A program made the translations under genes and the position numbers. Positions 61,669 through 64,000 of a DNA stretch of 64,000 nt are shown piece after piece (the stretch's first letter is position 1; each line of letters starts with the position of its first letter). The stretch comes from Hedera helix (lineage: Eukaryota > Streptophyta > Magnoliopsida > Apiales > Araliaceae). The notes under the pieces were generated by a model. It was not told where the DNA came from. It was given only the letters and a program-made list of their open reading frames with translations, and made no database searches. The stretch is from contig OX359270.1 in the NCBI GenBank assembly GCA_947179155.2, positions 21,184,556-21,248,555 of the forward strand, in the 5' to 3' direction.

Positions 61669-62780
61669 TGTGACGACCCCGAATCCGGGTTCCTTGAACC
61701 TCAGATCCGGTTCAACACGAGTACTACCTTTTCCTTATTGTTCATGAATTACAACAATATTATAATTGCTAAATAATCATTTATTTGAAATTTCACAACA
61801 TCTCTTTCTATTCCAGAATCGCAATCTTTATACATTCCTAGTATGTCTCAATATCATACATGATACGACATTCTATTACAATCAATTTGAGTATTTAACA
61901 CTCATATAATATACCAACTAATTCGTATACTACTCAATCATTTACCTGTCCAATTCGGACTGATATCTACAATAGACATCTAGATCTTCAGTGAAAGTAT
62001 TATGCTTTCCTGTTCCTTGATCTTTATCGAAAACTTCACCTAACTTGCACTATCTGAAAATGTTGGTTTTAAGCAAGAGTGAGCACGACGGCTCAGCAAG
62101 TTTAACAGTTACACATAACACATTGCATGCTTCACATTTTAAACATACTATGCATTTTATACTTACATCATGCTCCTCAGGCATTTCATACAATAACCAA
62201 CTAGCATTTAGCAAATCCTGCTTTATTCTTGTACATATTTTTCATGTAATCATACTTCATGCATTTCACATATCACAAAATCATCATTAGATTATCTTAT
62301 CAACAATTAAATATCACATGGCAGCATGTTAATACACATAGGAGCAAGTTCTGAAAAACTTGCCTGGCAGCTTCTACCATCTACGCTTAGTTGCGTCATT
62401 TGATCAACCTACAATTTATATACAAATTGATATAATCATTAGCTACCAGGACTTTTAATTAGTCTTAACTTAAGACCTTAACTTCAAATTATTAACTCTT
62501 AAGATGTCCGTCAAACGAACCCTTAAGTTCCGGACAAAACCCTAGTCCAAATACAGTTTGGACAGATCAGGCATGCTTAACCAGCTTACATTTTCTTTAT
62601 AAAATCTTCGTACGACCCACTTTTCATAAGTTGTCTAAATTAGTCACAAATGGACTATTTACATTTGTTTAATTCAATTAAACTTTCTTCTTTTACATAA
62701 CATAATGATTTGGACATTAATAATGTACCAAATACCTCAAAATATTATCTACATTTCATAATATACAACTACGTTTAAAT

Positions 62781-63083
62781 ATTATTAACCATTTAATAAT
62801 ATTTTAATCACTTATTAATATTATTAACCATTTAATAATATTTTAATCACTTATTAATATTATTAACCATTTAATAATATTTTACTCACTTATTAATATT
62901 ATTAACCATTTAATAATATTTTACTCACTTCTTAATATTATTAACCATTTAATAATATTTTAATCACTTATTAATATTATTAACCATTTAATAATATTTT
63001 AATCACTTCTTAATATTATTAACCATTTAATAATATTTTAATCACTTATTAATATTATTAACCATTTAATAATATTTTACTTA
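62781..63083. repeat. 39-bp tandem array (about 8 copies)
   Basis: The word ATTAACC recurs at 62,784, 62,823, 62,862, 62,901, 62,940, 62,979, 63,018 and 63,057, exactly 39 bp apart. Variants alternate CACTTATT/CACTTCTT and TTTAATC/TTTACTC. More diverged units continue to about 63,200. Confidence 0.95.
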
Positions 63084-63436
63084 TTTAATAATGTCATTAA
63101 TTATTTAAGAACATTTTCATCATATACAAATGTTATTACACATTTAATAACCTTTTAATCTTATACTAATATTATTCATCATTTAATAATATTTTAATAT
63201 TCTTCAAATATTACCAATAGTTAACTTTTTAATTGTGTTAACTTTAGTCTTTATTTTATACATTTAGATACCATTAAGTCACTAATAAACTTTACATATA
63301 TGGTTTAGTATTGAAACACATTCATTTTACATGTATTTCAACTTAAATTTTCATTAAAAACTCATCCCGGATCGACCCGATCCGACCCGACCCGACCCGA
63401 CCCGACCCGGACCACTAAAACTGGTCACTGGCAGAA

Positions 63437-63501
63437 TGTTTCACCGCTGCGGCGGTGGTTTTCACCGCTGCGGCGGTGGTTTTCACCGCTGCGGCGGTGG
63501 T
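63437..63501. repeat. Three copies of a GC-rich near-palindrome
   Basis: TTTCACCGCTGCGGCGGTGG is repeated three times at 21-bp spacing, each able to fold (CACCGC/GCGGTG). It stands out in an AT-rich LTR and lies about 60 bp before GCCATAACTTCCTCATACGG. Confidence 0.95.
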
Positions 63502-64000
63502 ACATAATTTCCGAAACCCTAGTTTGGGGACTGCCCGACCCTCCGACGCTCCGACAGCCATAACTTCCTCATACGGAAACATTTTGGGGTGATTCTTGAG
63601 TCCATTCTCATCAGAATTTCCCCCTCTACAATTTCTCTTTGTATCACAAATCCAAATTCCAAACGGATCCATGCTTAAAATCGCTCACAAGGACAGAATG
63701 AAAACTAGCTTCATAAATCCTTGGTTCGATCGGTTCAAACATGATGCTACAAGCATTAGTTGCTAGACCATCATGTTTTATGACTCTACATACATCATAT
63801 ACATATCATACCTCATATATAATCTCTCTATTTAACAACATAAAATAGAAAGGATCTTGGTTAAGAAAACTTTTCAACCTTTAAAAGAAAATCTTCTTCT
63901 TGAAAATGGTTGGACCTCTTCCATGATCTTCTTGATCTACCCGAACATAGCTATCCTCCTTGATGACTTAACCTTCATCTTACAAAAGCTCTAGCTTCTC

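Larger units (their letters stand above)
61669..64000 (-). repeat. Gypsy LTR, minus orientation, running off the window
   Basis: The left end TGTGACGACCCCGAATCCGG is the reverse complement of a gypsy LTR terminus. Inside, CTCACTCTTGC and GCTCAGCAAGTTTAA-type blocks resemble the other Tekay LTR ends. It contains the 39-bp satellite-like array, a (GACCC)n run at 63,370-63,412 and a GC-rich triplicate. No gene; the ORF at 63,415-63,672 only translates the repeats. Confidence 0.7.

Noticed and set aside
62781..63083. CRISPR-like regular repeat array
   Set aside because: The 39-bp units are directly adjacent without unique spacers, in a plant LTR; it is an ordinary minisatellite.
63415..63672. 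85-codon ORF on the minus strand with TTAAAVK repeats
   Set aside because: It is a translation of the GC-rich triplicate inside an LTR; no independent coding evidence.

Overview
The window is nuclear DNA of a flowering plant, almost certainly a eudicot. It is AT-rich, has GT-AG introns and a chloroplast-targeted nuclear gene, and is packed with plant-type LTR retrotransposons (copia, Ty3/gypsy Tat and Tekay/Del chromovirus lineages), small DNA-transposon derivatives (MITEs) and one insert of plastid DNA. Genus cannot be told from sequence alone.

The only gene I can reconstruct in full is a chloroplast ascorbate peroxidase (APX) on the minus strand, from the ATG at 31,708 down to about 17,679. 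It has 11 shared coding exons (377 codons; every junction GT-AG and in phase) followed by two alternative ends. A short stromal end (one Asp codon then TAA at 17,983-17,978) matches the known one-gene, two-isoform arrangement of chloroplast APX. A 50-codon thylakoid-anchor exon (17,832-17,679) carries an extra base in a homopolymer, which shifts the frame before the membrane helix. As written, the locus makes an intact soluble stromal enzyme but not an anchored one. The APX introns are swollen by transposons: intron 2 (6.6 kb) holds a degenerate LTR element that itself contains a hAT-like MITE and a MULE-like MITE; intron 5 holds a perfect 744-bp tandem duplication; intron 7 holds a MITE.

Layout. 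1-3,662: 5' end of a decayed copia element on the minus strand (gag with three in-frame stops, a leader made of consecutive hairpins, an LTR). 3,663-8,256: gypsy LTR scrap, then a truncated Tat-lineage gypsy element on the minus strand (RT, protease, gag with 63-bp repeats, PBS, LTR). 8,257-17,678: unclassified repeats, MITEs, an IQD-like gene fragment, a small ORF inside a terminal-inverted-repeat element, and a chimeric plastid insertion (ndhB joined to the rrn16 promoter). 17,679-31,920: APX and its proximal promoter. 31,921-33,682: nested MITEs. 33,683-64,000: a nest of gypsy elements. Element A (plus, from 35,218) is truncated and carries an 886-bp hAT-like insertion. Element B (minus) is split into three pieces (41.3-41.9 kb, 43.7-44.8 kb, 61.4-61.7 kb) by a copia solo LTR with target duplication CTTAT and by element C. 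Element C (plus, 44,761-61,439) is a complete Tekay-type element with 3.9-4.0-kb LTRs and target duplication CGTTT; it carries an extra coiled-coil ORF upstream of gag and is itself interrupted by a 2.7-kb LTR. The window ends inside another gypsy LTR (61,669 onward).

No retroelement here is coding-competent: all gag/pol regions carry stops, frameshifts or deletions. No tRNA gene, rRNA gene or CRISPR array was seen.
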